Shown here: one piece after another, positions 54,735 through 64,000 of the stretch
Numbering within the stretch: the first letter of the stretch is position 1
How the letters are laid out: every line of letters starts with the position of its first letter
From: Cohaesibacter intestini
GTDB lineage: Bacteria > Pseudomonadota > Alphaproteobacteria > Rhizobiales > Cohaesibacteraceae
Reading direction: 5' to 3'
Assembly (NCBI RefSeq): GCF_003324485.1
Contig: NZ_QODK01000001.1
Location: forward strand, 558,001-622,000
Length of the DNA stretch: 64,000 nt
The notes under the pieces: model-generated
What the model was told of the DNA's origin: nothing
Database searches by the model: none
Seen by the model: only the letters and a program-made list of their open reading frames with translations
Position numbers and translations under genes: made by a program

Positions 54735-55721
54735 TCAGTCCAGTTGCAAATGATGGTGCCAAAAGCGTCTGACATGGGCTGGATCGCCGATAGTGTGGGC
54801 CAAGGATGCGAGTGCTTCGGCGATCGGGCGCAGGGCTTGCCTATCTGACAGAATATCACGGATCTTTGCGTCCCAAAGCTCGGCCTCATTGTCAATGACG
54901 GCCAATTTGGATAAGGGCCCGAGCGCATCCGCAACGGGCCCCACGGGCGAAAAGAGTGCAGCGGCGCCAAAGGCTGCACTATCCAAGATCTTGTTGATCG
55001 AGCGGGCTTGGTTGAAGTGCGTGTCCAGCATGGGCACAAGGCACAGATGATAGCGCTGACGGGCCATGAACTTTCGATAGACCTGCCAACCCTTCGCCTT
55101 GTGATGCAGAACATTCGGTAAGCCACGCAACGCGGCTGGAGCATGATGGCCCATGAAGGTGTCGAGCTGTAGCTGAGGCTGTTCCCAGCAAATCTGTGCC
55201 AGACACTCGGACAGAAATGCCAGATCATTCAGGTGGCTTCTGGTTCCGGGAAACAAAATGCGCAGCGGTTCGTCTTCACGAAAGTGGCTGAAATCCTTGC
55301 AAATAGAAACAGCACAAGGATCGAGCAACAAATGACGTTTGTCCGGATAGAAGGAGAAGAGTCTGGGGTTGGGGGCCACAATCGTATCTGCATGCCGCAG
55401 GATTTCAGGCAGCATAATCTCCCTGAAACGCAACATGCGCTGGCGGTAATCCTCTGGAATGGATCGATCTTGATCGAGTGCCGCAAAGTCATCATCAATG
55501 ACATAGTAGCATCGCTGCCATTGCCGTGAGGCAATCAACCGCGCGTCCCTGTCAGACAGATAGCGCAGGATAACAAGCCGCCCCTTTGCCTCAAAACAAT
55601 TGTCTCCAATCCGCCTGATCGGTCGCCGGCCCTCTAGGCGCCCTTCTGTTATCAGGTCTCTCAGCGGATGCCGAAAGTAGAGATCGTGGGTCGGAATTGT
55701 TTTGTAGGAAAAGCGGATCAC
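54735..55721 (-). CDS. Probable GT-B glycosyltransferase
   Basis: A 328-residue cytosolic protein. A segment ILFPGTRSHLNDLAFLSECL near the middle starts what looks like the second Rossmann half of a GT-B fold, and LVPMLDTHFNQARSINKILDSAAFGAA resembles the donor-binding region of GT4-like enzymes. The first half has VIDDDFAALDQDRSIP and ADTIVAPNPRLFSFYP. Start is a GTG whose first 4 bases overlap the rmlD stop, so it is translationally coupled to rhamnose synthesis. This context suggests a rhamnosyltransferase, but that is inference. The family call rests on pattern, not on a strong signature. Confidence 0.65.
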   Translation of the reverse strand: MIRFSYKTIPTHDLYFRHPLRDLITEGRLEGRRPIRRIGDNCFEAKGRLVILRYLSDRDARLIASRQWQRCYYVIDDDFAALDQDRSIPEDYRQRMLRFREIMLPEILRHADTIVAPNPRLFSFYPDKRHLLLDPCAVSICKDFSHFREDEPLRILFPGTRSHLNDLAFLSECLAQICWEQPQLQLDTFMGHHAPAALRGLPNVLHHKAKGWQVYRKFMARQRYHLCLVPMLDTHFNQARSINKILDSAAFGAAALFSPVGPVADALGPLSKLAVIDNEAELWDAKIRDILSDRQALRPIAEALASLAHTIGDPAHVRRFWHHHLQLD

Positions 55722-56611
55722 GCGTGGCTATCTTCCAATATGCGTTTGACGATATCGCCCTGGAGCAAGGTGTCCCGATCAAGAGGCATGGCGAAATCAC
55801 TGAGAATTCTGGCGCTGTTCAAACGAGAATTTGCAGGCCGCACGGCTTTGGTCGGATAGTCGGCGGTCGTGATGGCAGACACCTCTGCCGACGGTCCACC
55901 ATGGGCTCTGCTCAGACGGAAGATTTCGCGGGCAAAGCCGCACCATGTGGTCTCGATCCCCCCGGCAAAATGATAGGTCTGGCCCTTTCCTGTCACCAGC
56001 CCCTTGCTGCGATGGTCGGCAATCGTCAGCAAAGCCAGCGCAATGTCATGGGCCGAGGTCGGGTTGCCATGCTGATCATCGACCACATTGAGGCTATCGC
56101 GATCCTTCGCAAGGCGGAGCATCGTCTTGACGAAGTTGCCACCATAGGGGCTGATCACCCAAGCCGTTCTAAGGATCGTATGATCGACATTTTCCCGCCG
56201 GACCGCTTCTTCGCCAGCAAGCTTGGTTTTGCCATAGACGCCCAGCGGACCAACGGAATCTGTCTCAAGATAAGGGCGATCCAGATCACCAGCAAAAACA
56301 TAGTCCGTCGAAATATGCAGAATCCCGGCACCAATGGCTTTTGCCTCCCGTGCCAGAATGCCCGGCGCGGTGCCGTTGACCGCCATGGCCAGATCCGGCT
56401 CGTCCTCGGCCTTGTCGACGGCGGTGTAAGCCGCAGCATTGATGATCAGATCCGGCTTGTTACGCATGACGCTGTCGACGATGCTGTCTTCGCGCGCCAG
56501 ATCCAGCATGGGCCGTTCTTCAAAGAACAGGGCAAGATGCGGGAAGTTGGCGGACTGGTCAGCAAGGCAGCGAGCGACTTGGCCATTTTTACCGGTTACG
56601 AGGATCTTCAT
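55718..56611 (-). CDS. rmlD: dTDP-4-dehydrorhamnose reductase
   Basis: A 297-residue NAD(P)H-dependent reductase performing the last step of dTDP-L-rhamnose synthesis. Motifs: GKNGQVAR at the N-terminus, NAAAYTAVDKAED, STDYVFAGD and the catalytic YGKTKLAGE. The length fits the family. It lies 36 bases after rmlB and overlaps the following glycosyltransferase gene. Confidence 0.95.
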   Translation of the reverse strand: MKILVTGKNGQVARCLADQSANFPHLALFFEERPMLDLAREDSIVDSVMRNKPDLIINAAAYTAVDKAEDEPDLAMAVNGTAPGILAREAKAIGAGILHISTDYVFAGDLDRPYLETDSVGPLGVYGKTKLAGEEAVRRENVDHTILRTAWVISPYGGNFVKTMLRLAKDRDSLNVVDDQHGNPTSAHDIALALLTIADHRSKGLVTGKGQTYHFAGGIETTWCGFAREIFRLSRAHGGPSAEVSAITTADYPTKAVRPANSRLNSARILSDFAMPLDRDTLLQGDIVKRILEDSHA

Positions 56612-56647
56612 GCTGCTATTCCTTTGGAGATTGGGGCCTCAGAGCGA

Positions 56648-57709
56648 TCAGTCTTTGTTCAAGGACCCGAGGCGCTGATAGCCTTCCTTGTTGCGGATCG
56701 GACCCCACCACCATTCATTTTCGAGATACCAGTCAATGGTCGCTTCAATGCCGGACTCAAAGCTCTGAGACGGCTGCCAATCAAGCTCTCGTCTTATTTT
56801 GGTGGCATCAATGGCATAACGACGGTCATGACCGGGGCGATCCGCAACCATGGTGATCAGATCTTTATAGGATAACCCGGAAGGCCGCGGGCGCTTCTTG
56901 TCGAGCAATTGGCAAATGGTGCGGACAACTTCGATATTCTGCCGCTCTGCATTGCCTCCGATATTGTAGCTTTCGCCATGGGTGCCCTTGGTCGCGACCA
57001 ACTCCAGGGCGTTCGCATGGTCATCAACGAAGAGCCAGTCACGAATATTTTCCCCCTTGCCATAGACAGGCAGCTCTTTTTCATCCAACGCATTGAGGAT
57101 GACCAGCGGGATCAGCTTTTCCGGGAAATGGAACGGGCCATAATTGTTCGAACAATTGGATAGAACCACTGGCAGGCCATAGGTTTCATGCCAAGCGCGG
57201 ACCAGATGATCGGATGATGCCTTGGAAGCCGAATAGGGCGAAGAGGGTGCATAAGGCGTTTCTTCAGTGAAGATGCCGCTGTCGAAAGGCAGATCGCCGA
57301 AGACTTCATCGGTTGAGATATGATGGAAGCGGAAGCTGTCCCGCTTGGCGCCCTCAAGGCCTTCATAGAAACGCCGGGCAGCGCTCAGCATCTGGAATGT
57401 GCCGATGATGTTGGTCTGGATGAAGGCATCCGGTCCGTCGATGGACCGATCGACGTGGCTTTCGGCTGCCAGATGCATGACAATGTCGATCTGGTACTCA
57501 CGCAACAGCGTGAAGATGGCTTCACCATCGCAAATATCGGTTTGCGAGAAAGCGTAATTGTCATTCGCTTCGATGGATGACAGGGAGGCCAGATTGCCTG
57601 CATAGGTCAACTTGTCGACATTGAGAACGAAATTGTCCGGGTTGGCGGCAAGGCGGCGGCAAACCGCCGACCCAATGAAGCCTGCTCCACCAGTGATTAG
57701 AAAGCGCAT
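56648..57709 (-). CDS. rmlB: dTDP-glucose 4,6-dehydratase
   Basis: A 353-residue extended SDR enzyme converting dTDP-glucose to dTDP-4-keto-6-deoxyglucose. Motifs: [10 protein letters not shown] for [24 protein letters not shown], and the catalytic [15 protein letters not shown]. Typical length. It begins 3 bases after the rmlC stop. Confidence 0.97.
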   Translation of the reverse strand: MRFLITGGAGFIGSAVCRRLAANPDNFVLNVDKLTYAGNLASLSSIEANDNYAFSQTDICDGEAIFTLLREYQIDIVMHLAAESHVDRSIDGPDAFIQTNIIGTFQMLSAARRFYEGLEGAKRDSFRFHHISTDEVFGDLPFDSGIFTEETPYAPSSPYSASKASSDHLVRAWHETYGLPVVLSNCSNNYGPFHFPEKLIPLVILNALDEKELPVYGKGENIRDWLFVDDHANALELVATKGTHGESYNIGGNAERQNIEVVRTICQLLDKKRPRPSGLSYKDLITMVADRPGHDRRYAIDATKIRRELDWQPSQSFESGIEATIDWYLENEWWWGPIRNKEGYQRLGSLNKD

Positions 57710-57712
57710 TGA

Positions 57713-58282
57713 TTACGAAGCCTCATATGAAAAGCCGGTGTCTGTATCGGCGAGCAAGGGTGCGGTTTTGTCTTTGTCAGAAAGGATCAGACAATCATGG
57801 GACAAGGGCCATTCAATGCCGATGGCAGGATCATCGAACCGAACAGACCGATCACACTCTTTGGAATAGAAGTTGGATACCTTGTAGAGAAACTCGGTGT
57901 TGGGCTCCAAGGTCAGGAAACCATGGCCGAAGCCTTTGGGGATCAGGACCTGATTCCACTTTTCGGCCGAGATCTCGACGCCGACCCATTTCCCGAAAGT
58001 CGGTGATCCTTGGCGGAAATCGACAATCACGTCAAAGACAGATCCACGCACGACACGCACCAGTTTGTCCTGCGCAAAGGGTGGTGTCTGGAAGTGAAGG
58101 CCGCGCAAAACGCCTTTTTCGACGGACAAAGAATGGTTGTCCTGCACAAACTCGATATCGATGCCGGCATCCTTCATGGCTTGGGCATTGTAGGTTTCGG
58201 AAAAGAAACCCCGTTCGTCACCAAATTGCCTTGGCTTGATTTCCACCACGCCATCCAGCCCAAGGTCCGTCACGTCCAACAT
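57713..58282 (-). CDS. rmlC: dTDP-4-dehydrorhamnose 3,5-epimerase
   Basis: A 189-residue cupin enzyme catalysing double epimerisation of the 4-keto sugar. Motifs: PRQFGDERGFFSETYN, VQDNHSLS, GVLRGLHFQ with the catalytic histidine, and IPKGFGHGFLTL. Typical length. Its ATG overlaps the rmlA stop by one base. Confidence 0.97.
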   Translation of the reverse strand: MLDVTDLGLDGVVEIKPRQFGDERGFFSETYNAQAMKDAGIDIEFVQDNHSLSVEKGVLRGLHFQTPPFAQDKLVRVVRGSVFDVIVDFRQGSPTFGKWVGVEISAEKWNQVLIPKGFGHGFLTLEPNTEFLYKVSNFYSKECDRSVRFDDPAIGIEWPLSHDCLILSDKDKTAPLLADTDTGFSYEAS

Positions 58283-59157
58283 CAGGAAAAATCCTCCAAT
58301 CGGCGATGCAAATATTGACCATATTCGGTCTTTTTCAGAAGGTTAGCACGCTCGAGTACCTTGTCCACGCCAAGCCAGCCTTGTTCCAGAGCAATCTCTT
58401 CGAGACAGGCAATTTTCAATCCCTGTCGATGCTCAATGGTGCGCACGAAACTGGCGGCCTCATGCAGGCTGACGATGGTGCCCGTATCAAGCCAGGCATA
58501 GCCGCGACTCAAGGTGGTCACAGTCAGCTTTTCCCGGCGCAGATACTCGAGATTGACATCGGTGATTTCCAACTCGCCGCGGGCCGAAGGCTTCACATTC
58601 GCAGCGATGTCGAGAACGTCATTGTCATAGAAATAGAGGCCCGTCACCGCCCAACCCGATTTAGGCTTTGCCGGCTTCTCTTCGATATCGATGGCTTGCC
58701 GTGTTTCAGGATCAAAAGACACAACGCCATAGCGTTCAGGATCCTGCACCTTGTAGGCAAAGACATTGGCCCCGTCTGTGACCTGAGCGGCATTTGTGCA
58801 CAGGGCGGAAAGGCCGGCACCAAAATAGATATTGTCCCCCAGAATCAGGGCGCAGGTGTCATGACCGATAAATTCTTTGCCAATAATGAAAGCCTCAGCA
58901 AGCCCATTGGGCTCTGGCTGCTCGGCGTAAGACAGGGAAATCCCAAAATTGGAGCCATCCCCAAGCAATTCCTGAAACAGTGGCAAATCTCTCGGGGTGG
59001 AGATAATCAAAATATCCTGAATGCCACTCCGCATCAAAGTACTGATCGGGTAGTAGATCATCGGCTTATCATAAACCGGAAGGATTTGCTTCGATATTGC
59101 CAACGTCAATGGATGCAATCGGGTGCCACTTCCACCCGCCAAAACGATACCTTTCAT
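58282..59157 (-). CDS. rmlA: Glucose-1-phosphate thymidylyltransferase
   Basis: A 291-residue nucleotidyltransferase making dTDP-glucose, the first step to dTDP-rhamnose. The ATG at 59157, with GGTTGGAG upstream, gives the family's usual start [16 protein letters not shown]; the frame open further upstream is discarded. Other motifs: [28 protein letters not shown], and YAWLDTGT. It heads the tightly linked rmlA-C-B-D set, 90 bases after kpsE. Confidence 0.97.
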   Translation of the reverse strand: MKGIVLAGGSGTRLHPLTLAISKQILPVYDKPMIYYPISTLMRSGIQDILIISTPRDLPLFQELLGDGSNFGISLSYAEQPEPNGLAEAFIIGKEFIGHDTCALILGDNIYFGAGLSALCTNAAQVTDGANVFAYKVQDPERYGVVSFDPETRQAIDIEEKPAKPKSGWAVTGLYFYDNDVLDIAANVKPSARGELEITDVNLEYLRREKLTVTTLSRGYAWLDTGTIVSLHEAASFVRTIEHRQGLKIACLEEIALEQGWLGVDKVLERANLLKKTEYGQYLHRRLEDFS

Positions 59158-59247
59158 AGAAACTCCAACCTTTATAAAAAAGTAGTTCCAGTTGCTCTTG
59201 GTCTTAATCAATCAATCAATCATTGCATGATTTTCAATATGTCCCCG

Positions 59248-60387
59248 TCAGGCATGTTCCCTGATGATGGCGAAGGAAATGGAGACAACAAAATAAACCA
59301 CCAGACACAGTAGAGCGCTGGTGACCAATATATAGGCCCGTTTGGGATAGAGGGCTGCTTCCGGAAGAGAGGGAGCCGAGACAATCGTCAGAAAGCGCAG
59401 TCGCCTCGCCGTATCGAGCTGAGCCTTCTCGTAGGATTCAAGATGTGATTTATAGCGCAGTGTCTTGTATTCGATGCGCAGCTGAATGTCCTTGAAGATC
59501 AGATCCAGTTCACTGAGTGACCGCCCTGTTCCGCCCGACAAGCGCTCGTTTTCACTGGCAATCTGCTTCTCCAGCGCATCGATCTCCGCACGCAAACGGA
59601 CAAGTGTCGGGGCTTGCTTGCTCAATGCGCCTTCGCGTGCAGCCAACTCGGCCTGTTTTGCCGCCAGTTGCTGTTCCAGACTGCCGATGGTGTTCATGAT
59701 GGTCTGCGTTGCCAGCTCCGTCGAGAACACTTTGTTTTTCTGCTGAAACACCTGCAGCTTCTTGGTTTCTTCCAGCAGTTCTTCTTCAGATCGTTTCACC
59801 GCGCCTTCAAAGAAGGTCATCTGCGAGTTCGTGATATTTTCATTGAGTTCATCAATGAATTTCTGGGAATGGAACAGAATGCGCTCCAGTATCTGCTTGG
59901 CATAATCTGGATCGTAGGCCTGAACCGAAATTTCGAGCAGTTTGGCATCTGTGTCCAGAGACGCCTGCACACGATCATTGTAATATTCGAGGGCATATTC
60001 CTTGGGAGCGTCAGAACTCAGGCGAGAGAAAAAATCCGCATCTCTGGATGCAAAGTGATCCAACACGCCCAGATCATTATCTAACTTCAACAACATGCCC
60101 AAACTTTCGATGAAAGACTTAAGCACCAGAATTTCCCGTGTTGAACCGGAGCTGCTAATCCCGATCAATGAGAGATCAAACGGATTGGCCACTGATTGTT
60201 CTTCGGTGATATAGACGCTGGCAGTGCTTTCATATCGATCGCTGGCAAACAAATAGGTGTATATCGCAACAATCGTTACCGGCAAAACCAAAATCAGAAG
60301 GAGAATGATCTGTGAAGCACTCAGTTTGGTTATCTTGTCAACTTTTTCTATCATGGTCTTTTCTCTGTAAGAGACCGAAGCATCCAT
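59248..60387 (-). CDS. kpsE: KpsE-like capsule export inner-membrane protein
   Basis: A 379-residue polysaccharide co-polymerase-type protein that bridges KpsMT and the outer-membrane channel. Transmembrane helices lie at about 25-48 and 350-373, with a periplasmic part between them dominated by coiled coil (about 175-310). The segment RIEYKTLRYKSHLESYEKAQLDTARRL has been shortened here to its key features: a Tyr/Lys-rich helix before SAPSLPEAALYP, which matches KpsE in E. coli. ATG at 60387; the ATG at 60354 is equally possible. No cytosolic kinase domain, which fits the ABC-dependent pathway. Confidence 0.92.
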   Translation of the reverse strand: MDASVSYREKTMIEKVDKITKLSASQIILLLILVLPVTIVAIYTYLFASDRYESTASVYITEEQSVANPFDLSLIGISSSGSTREILVLKSFIESLGMLLKLDNDLGVLDHFASRDADFFSRLSSDAPKEYALEYYNDRVQASLDTDAKLLEISVQAYDPDYAKQILERILFHSQKFIDELNENITNSQMTFFEGAVKRSEEELLEETKKLQVFQQKNKVFSTELATQTIMNTIGSLEQQLAAKQAELAAREGALSKQAPTLVRLRAEIDALEKQIASENERLSGGTGRSLSELDLIFKDIQLRIEYKTLRYKSHLESYEKAQLDTARRLRFLTIVSAPSLPEAALYPKRAYILVTSALLCLVVYFVVSISFAIIREHA

Positions 60388-60622
60388 ATTGTCTTTCTAT
60401 CCCCATGGTCCCGAAACATCAAATCCTGATGACACGGAAGAAGACCGAAGGCAGAATCTATCTGTCTACCCACTTACAAACCGCCTCATGAAACTGGGCA
60501 AATGCACAGCATTTGCTCAGTCATTTTCGAAGGGCTGCGGGACTGCCCCTGCGCCCATTTTCACTCTTCTCCCAAAAGCCCATTCCTTCAGAAGCTATGC
60601 CTACGGTCCTTCCTGCCGGATT

Positions 60623-63600
60623 TCATATGGTTTGCAAATAGGTTTCGACACGCTCCCCTTTGACGGGTTTGCTCTTCCAGTGAAGCCTGATCGTGGCTTT
60701 GGTCTTCTCGGCACAGGCGGGGCCATAGAGATCCAGGACGGTCTGAAGGATCATCTGATGCTCACGGTAGAATGGTTCTGTATAGGCAAATTTCGATGTT
60801 TGCTGAACGGAGGAGCGCCGGAAATAATTGGTTGCCTCACGGCAGAAGAAGACTTTCCCCTTGGCACAGAGTCTGAGATAAAGCTCCCAGTCCCCCGCAA
60901 AGCGGTATTTGAGAATATTGTCGAAGGATTCAACCGCTGATGCCCTGAAAAGCACACTACTGACATTGATCATTGTGTTTGCCTGAGCGAGGCAGCGGAA
61001 CACATCCTGTCTGCCTTGAGCGATATAGGACTTGTTCCAGAGGATGGGATTGATCGGCTTGAACTCGTCCTGAATGACGCCAAGCTTCTTGCCGGATTCG
61101 TCTATGAACTGGGTATGAGCATAGGCGATCTTGACTTCCGGATCCGCAAAGCCCGTGATCATGTTTTCAAGGAATGTTGCAGAGCAAAGATCGTCCGATT
61201 CAGCAATCCAGACAAGTTCATTCTCTGACAGCTCAAATGCCTTTTTCCATTGCAGGTAAGAGTTGCCACTGTTGGTTTCATTGAAGGCTTCGGTGGTGAA
61301 ATTGGCGAAGTCTTTGGTCCCTGCCCGCATCACTTCGATGCTGTCATCGGAGCTGCAATCATCCAGCAAAATGAGATCGAAATAACGATAGGTCTGACTC
61401 AGGATCGATCGCAGTCTTATTGGCAGGAATTTCTCATGATTATAGTTTGGCACAACAACATTGAGCTTGGGATTATAGTCTCCCAAAAACGCGGTCAGTT
61501 GGCAGACATAGTGATCAAGGTCGAAGCTCGACTTGATATGTTGCGCGCGCTTGTTTCGCGCCTCCCCGTCTTCGCCGAGCGACGTGTCGATGGCATTGGC
61601 AACCGCCTGCATGTCGGTTCTGTCATCCAGAAGCTGACCGAATGCGTCGATGAGTGGATCACAGCCACCCACTCCGCGATATCCGACCACGGGCAGCCCG
61701 TGCCACAGGGCGTCGATAACCGCATAAGGCATCGGATCATTGCGAGACGTGAAGAAATAGAGGTCGCTTTGGCGGTATATGTTGCTCAGGGTACCAATGG
61801 TGACGTTTGGCACCATTGTGATGTTCTCGAGCTTGCTAGCCTTCTCCGTGGCAGGGACAATTTTCTTTTCGCCGAGCGATGAACCAACCCAGATGAAATG
61901 GGCATTTTGCAGCGCCGGGTTGCCTTTTGACCTCTCTGCAAAACGGGCAAAGTCAGCAAATGTGTCGAAGCCTTTGCGATACTCCAGTGTACCAACACAT
62001 AAAATCAGGGTTTTGCCCGCAGCCTTCAGGTCTGCAATCTGATTGCAGACATCCATATCTATGTCTGTCGTTCCGGCGTTGCCAAACGTGCGCGTCTGGC
62101 GGAAATGCCCCTGGGGCAGCACCGAGAAGTTGCTTGTATCGGCCTTGAAATGCTCGACAAAGCGATCGCGAACAAAGTTTGCGGGCATGACGACCTGGTC
62201 CAGCATAGGCAAAGCCGCAGCCACTTCCTTCTCGATCTGGATCGCCTCAATGGTTTCCGGCAGTTCGTGAACGAGGCAGATGGCCTTGTCCATGTAATGG
62301 TAGATCAAGTGACCATAGATCAGCGGGACCGTGGTGTTGATGATGCATTTCTCAAATCCAAGTCGCTGTGCAAAGGCAAGAATACCCGCGAGCTTTGCAG
62401 CATCATTGCCCAGCACGAAGGTTGGTGCGATGGCTTGGAAACGGCTCAAATCGGGTCCGTTGTCATGCAGAATGATCAAGATCTCATAGCCGAAAATCTC
62501 GGTCAGAATCTTGGCCAGCGACAACAACAAAGTTTGTGCCCCACCTGTGCCCGCATTGTGGCCAAGCAAGACGATCTTGCGCTTCATCACCAGTTGGCCC
62601 TTGGGTACAGCATGGACAATCTGTTTCTCATCATCAGCTTTGGGATAACGAGAGTTCATGTGTTCCTTGATCGCAAGAAGGCGCTTTTCATCAAACCATT
62701 CGCCAATCTTGCTCAGCGGGTCACCCAGATGGTCGAGCAGATATTCTGCCTTGACGAACCTGAACCCAGCCGCGATCAGCTCTTCCGCGCTATGCAAGGT
62801 GGGATTCACCTTTTCCTTGCCAGCGGCATAATGCCGTTCATCACAAAGGAAGCCCACCGAAAAACCCTGATCAATGAGTTTTTCCATCAGGGGCACTTCG
62901 GCTGTGTCTATCACATCCTGCTTGTGCCTGATCTCTCCCGAAATCGTCAGCAGCTCACGCGCCTTGGAGCCGAGGACAGCAGGGTTGAAAGACATCAGGA
63001 AAGATTGCCCATGGTGTCTGATTTCATGATTGGCGGTTGAAAAACACCAATCTTCTTTGGCTTCAGTCAGTGCGGTAATCGTCTCTTCAATGCCGCCTGA
63101 GAGCGGAATCAGGCTGTCATTGGTCAGGATGATGCGAGGAAAGGCGCTCATGTCACCACAGAGTTCGAGAGCTCCGGTCCAAGCGCCGAAGTCAAACCCT
63201 GCATTCTTGCGCGTGACGACCCATTGCACTCCATCAGGCACTCGTGCATCGCTGGGTGAGATGGCCAGCGTTTGATTGAGGATCGCCACCACATTGACAC
63301 CAAGTGCCAGATATTCTTCGCAAATCTGTCTTTGAAGATTGGTCAATGCCGGTTTCTGACAGAAAAAGACAAGGAAAACAACGGGTTTGCCTTCGATCAA
63401 TGCCTTGCGTTTATGCAGCGTCGGTTCATCGGAAATGCCCGCATTTCGTGCCAGAAACTGATAAATGTCCAGCTCCGTGTCGACCTTCGCCTTGGATGAC
63501 GGGTTCGGAGTGCTGGCATCCGACTGGGCACTCCCCTTGCCATGCTCGCGCAACAGTTCCACGGCACGGTGGATGAGCGGATTCCCGCTCTGATTGGCAA

Positions 63601-64000
63601 GAGCATGTTGCTCAACATAGTGTTTGGTTGAAAAGACCGGTGAGGGATTGCGCATCTCATGCCAGCCATAATGCATGTAGTGACTGACTGGATCGACAGA
63701 GGCTTTCTGAACATCCTGATAGGTATTCAGGTAGAAGTCCTTGTCAAGCAAGGCTTCTGTTATCCGGTAGCTTATTTCACGCTGCAGCTTACCGGCTTGG
63801 CTCAGGGTATCCACGATGGAGGTGAACCGGGCGTCCAGTTTGGCGGAATTGGTCATCCGGCGCAAAGCAGCGTCAGCTAGAGGATTGAAGCCAAACTTGG
63901 ATTTACCGTGGGATGCCAGAAACGCCTTCGTGGAGAAAGCCCTGGATGGATCTCGCCCTTCTTTCCAACCAAATCGGATATAATGGTCCACGGCGTCAAA
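60623..64000 (-). CDS. Large multidomain glycosyltransferase (RgpF-like, GT4, GT2), 5' end outside the window
   Basis: At least 1122 residues. The frame is open to the window edge and a GTG at 63991 is inside the protein, so the start lies beyond. The visible N-terminus carries copies of a short module (HYIRFGWKEGRDPS and HYMHYGWHEMRNPS). Residues 200-420 resemble the rhamnan synthesis RgpF domain (FCQKPALTN, NAGFDFGAW, LTNDSLIPL). Residues 470-815 are a GT4-type GT-B domain (GHNAGTGGAQTLL, then a Glu-containing donor region). Residues 845-1090 are a GT-A family 2 domain (VVVPNYNHEKFLP, LDDCSSDDS, WIAESDD). It probably assembles the repeat unit of the capsule, including rhamnose made by rmlABCD. 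Confidence 0.87.
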   Translation of the reverse strand, partial: FDAVDHYIRFGWKEGRDPSRAFSTKAFLASHGKSKFGFNPLADAALRRMTNSAKLDARFTSIVDTLSQAGKLQREISYRITEALLDKDFYLNTYQDVQKASVDPVSHYMHYGWHEMRNPSPVFSTKHYVEQHALANQSGNPLIHRAVELLREHGKGSAQSDASTPNPSSKAKVDTELDIYQFLARNAGISDEPTLHKRKALIEGKPVVFLVFFCQKPALTNLQRQICEEYLALGVNVVAILNQTLAISPSDARVPDGVQWVVTRKNAGFDFGAWTGALELCGDMSAFPRIILTNDSLIPLSGGIEETITALTEAKEDWCFSTANHEIRHHGQSFLMSFNPAVLGSKARELLTISGEIRHKQDVIDTAEVPLMEKLIDQGFSVGFLCDERHYAAGKEKVNPTLHSAEELIAAGFRFVKAEYLLDHLGDPLSKIGEWFDEKRLLAIKEHMNSRYPKADDEKQIVHAVPKGQLVMKRKIVLLGHNAGTGGAQTLLLSLAKILTEIFGYEILIILHDNGPDLSRFQAIAPTFVLGNDAAKLAGILAFAQRLGFEKCIINTTVPLIYGHLIYHYMDKAICLVHELPETIEAIQIEKEVAAALPMLDQVVMPANFVRDRFVEHFKADTSNFSVLPQGHFRQTRTFGNAGTTDIDMDVCNQIADLKAAGKTLILCVGTLEYRKGFDTFADFARFAERSKGNPALQNAHFIWVGSSLGEKKIVPATEKASKLENITMVPNVTIGTLSNIYRQSDLYFFTSRNDPMPYAVIDALWHGLPVVGYRGVGGCDPLIDAFGQLLDDRTDMQAVANAIDTSLGEDGEARNKRAQHIKSSFDLDHYVCQLTAFLGDYNPKLNVVVPNYNHEKFLPIRLRSILSQTYRYFDLILLDDCSSDDSIEVMRAGTKDFANFTTEAFNETNSGNSYLQWKKAFELSENELVWIAESDDLCSATFLENMITGFADPEVKIAYAHTQFIDESGKKLGVIQDEFKPINPILWNKSYIAQGRQDVFRCLAQANTMINVSSVLFRASAVESFDNILKYRFAGDWELYLRLCAKGKVFFCREATNYFRRSSVQQTSKFAYTEPFYREHQMILQTVLDLYGPACAEKTKATIRLHWKSKPVKGERVETYLQTI

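Overview
The window reads as a chromosomal segment of an alphaproteobacterium, most likely of the order Hyphomicrobiales (Rhizobiales). The main support is a cluster resembling the rhizobial rkp-1 K-antigen region (an RkpA-type polyketide/fatty-acid synthase, an RkpG-type oxoamine synthase, an RkpH-type reductase and KpsC-like proteins), together with the moderately high GC content and frequent GTG and TTG starts. The genus cannot be fixed from the sequence alone. No tRNA, rRNA, CRISPR array or intact insertion sequence was seen.

Region 1 (1-4540): a class A penicillin-binding protein whose 5' end lies outside the window converges on a YgjP-type metallopeptidase gene and an MsbA-like ABC exporter.

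Region 2 (4719-23652): thirteen minus-strand genes, tightly packed and often overlapping, form an apparent 19-kb operon. In order of transcription they encode a membrane-anchored trypsin-like protease, a second bitopic protein that seems to share its cytosolic domain, the actin-like ATPase SrfB, the dynamin-like GTPase SrfC, a bitopic linker protein, a secreted SH3/VWA protein, a LolD-like ATPase with an FtsX/MacB-type permease, a secreted formylglycine-enzyme fold without catalytic cysteines, two lipoproteins, a membrane-anchored VWA protein and a small cysteine-containing secreted protein. The set looks like one envelope-spanning machine driven by NTP hydrolysis in the cytoplasm. It is the best candidate here for an undescribed system.

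Region 3 (23653-25123): an intergenic stretch of about 1.5 kb holding a well-preserved plus-strand cobalamin riboswitch with no recognisable gene behind it.

Region 4 (25124-64000): a capsule locus of the ABC-transporter-dependent type. It carries kpsS, a Wza-like outer-membrane exporter gene, kpsC split into two distant half-genes, the rkpA-rkpG-rkpH lipid genes, manC (GDP-mannose), kpsM-kpsT, kpsE, rmlACBD (dTDP-rhamnose), a methyltransferase gene and two glycosyltransferase genes, one encoding a very large multidomain protein cut by the window end. Two large RTX proteins are encoded inside the locus, on either side of kpsMT. They share a C-terminal array of four 102-residue repeats.

Working model for region 4: RkpA builds an acyl chain, RkpG releases it by condensation with an amino acid, and RkpH reduces the ketone, giving a dedicated lipid. 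KpsS and the two KpsC halves add a Kdo linker, the glycosyltransferases build a chain that may contain rhamnose and mannose, and KpsM/T/E with the Wza-like protein export it. The RTX proteins may be capsule-associated surface proteins.
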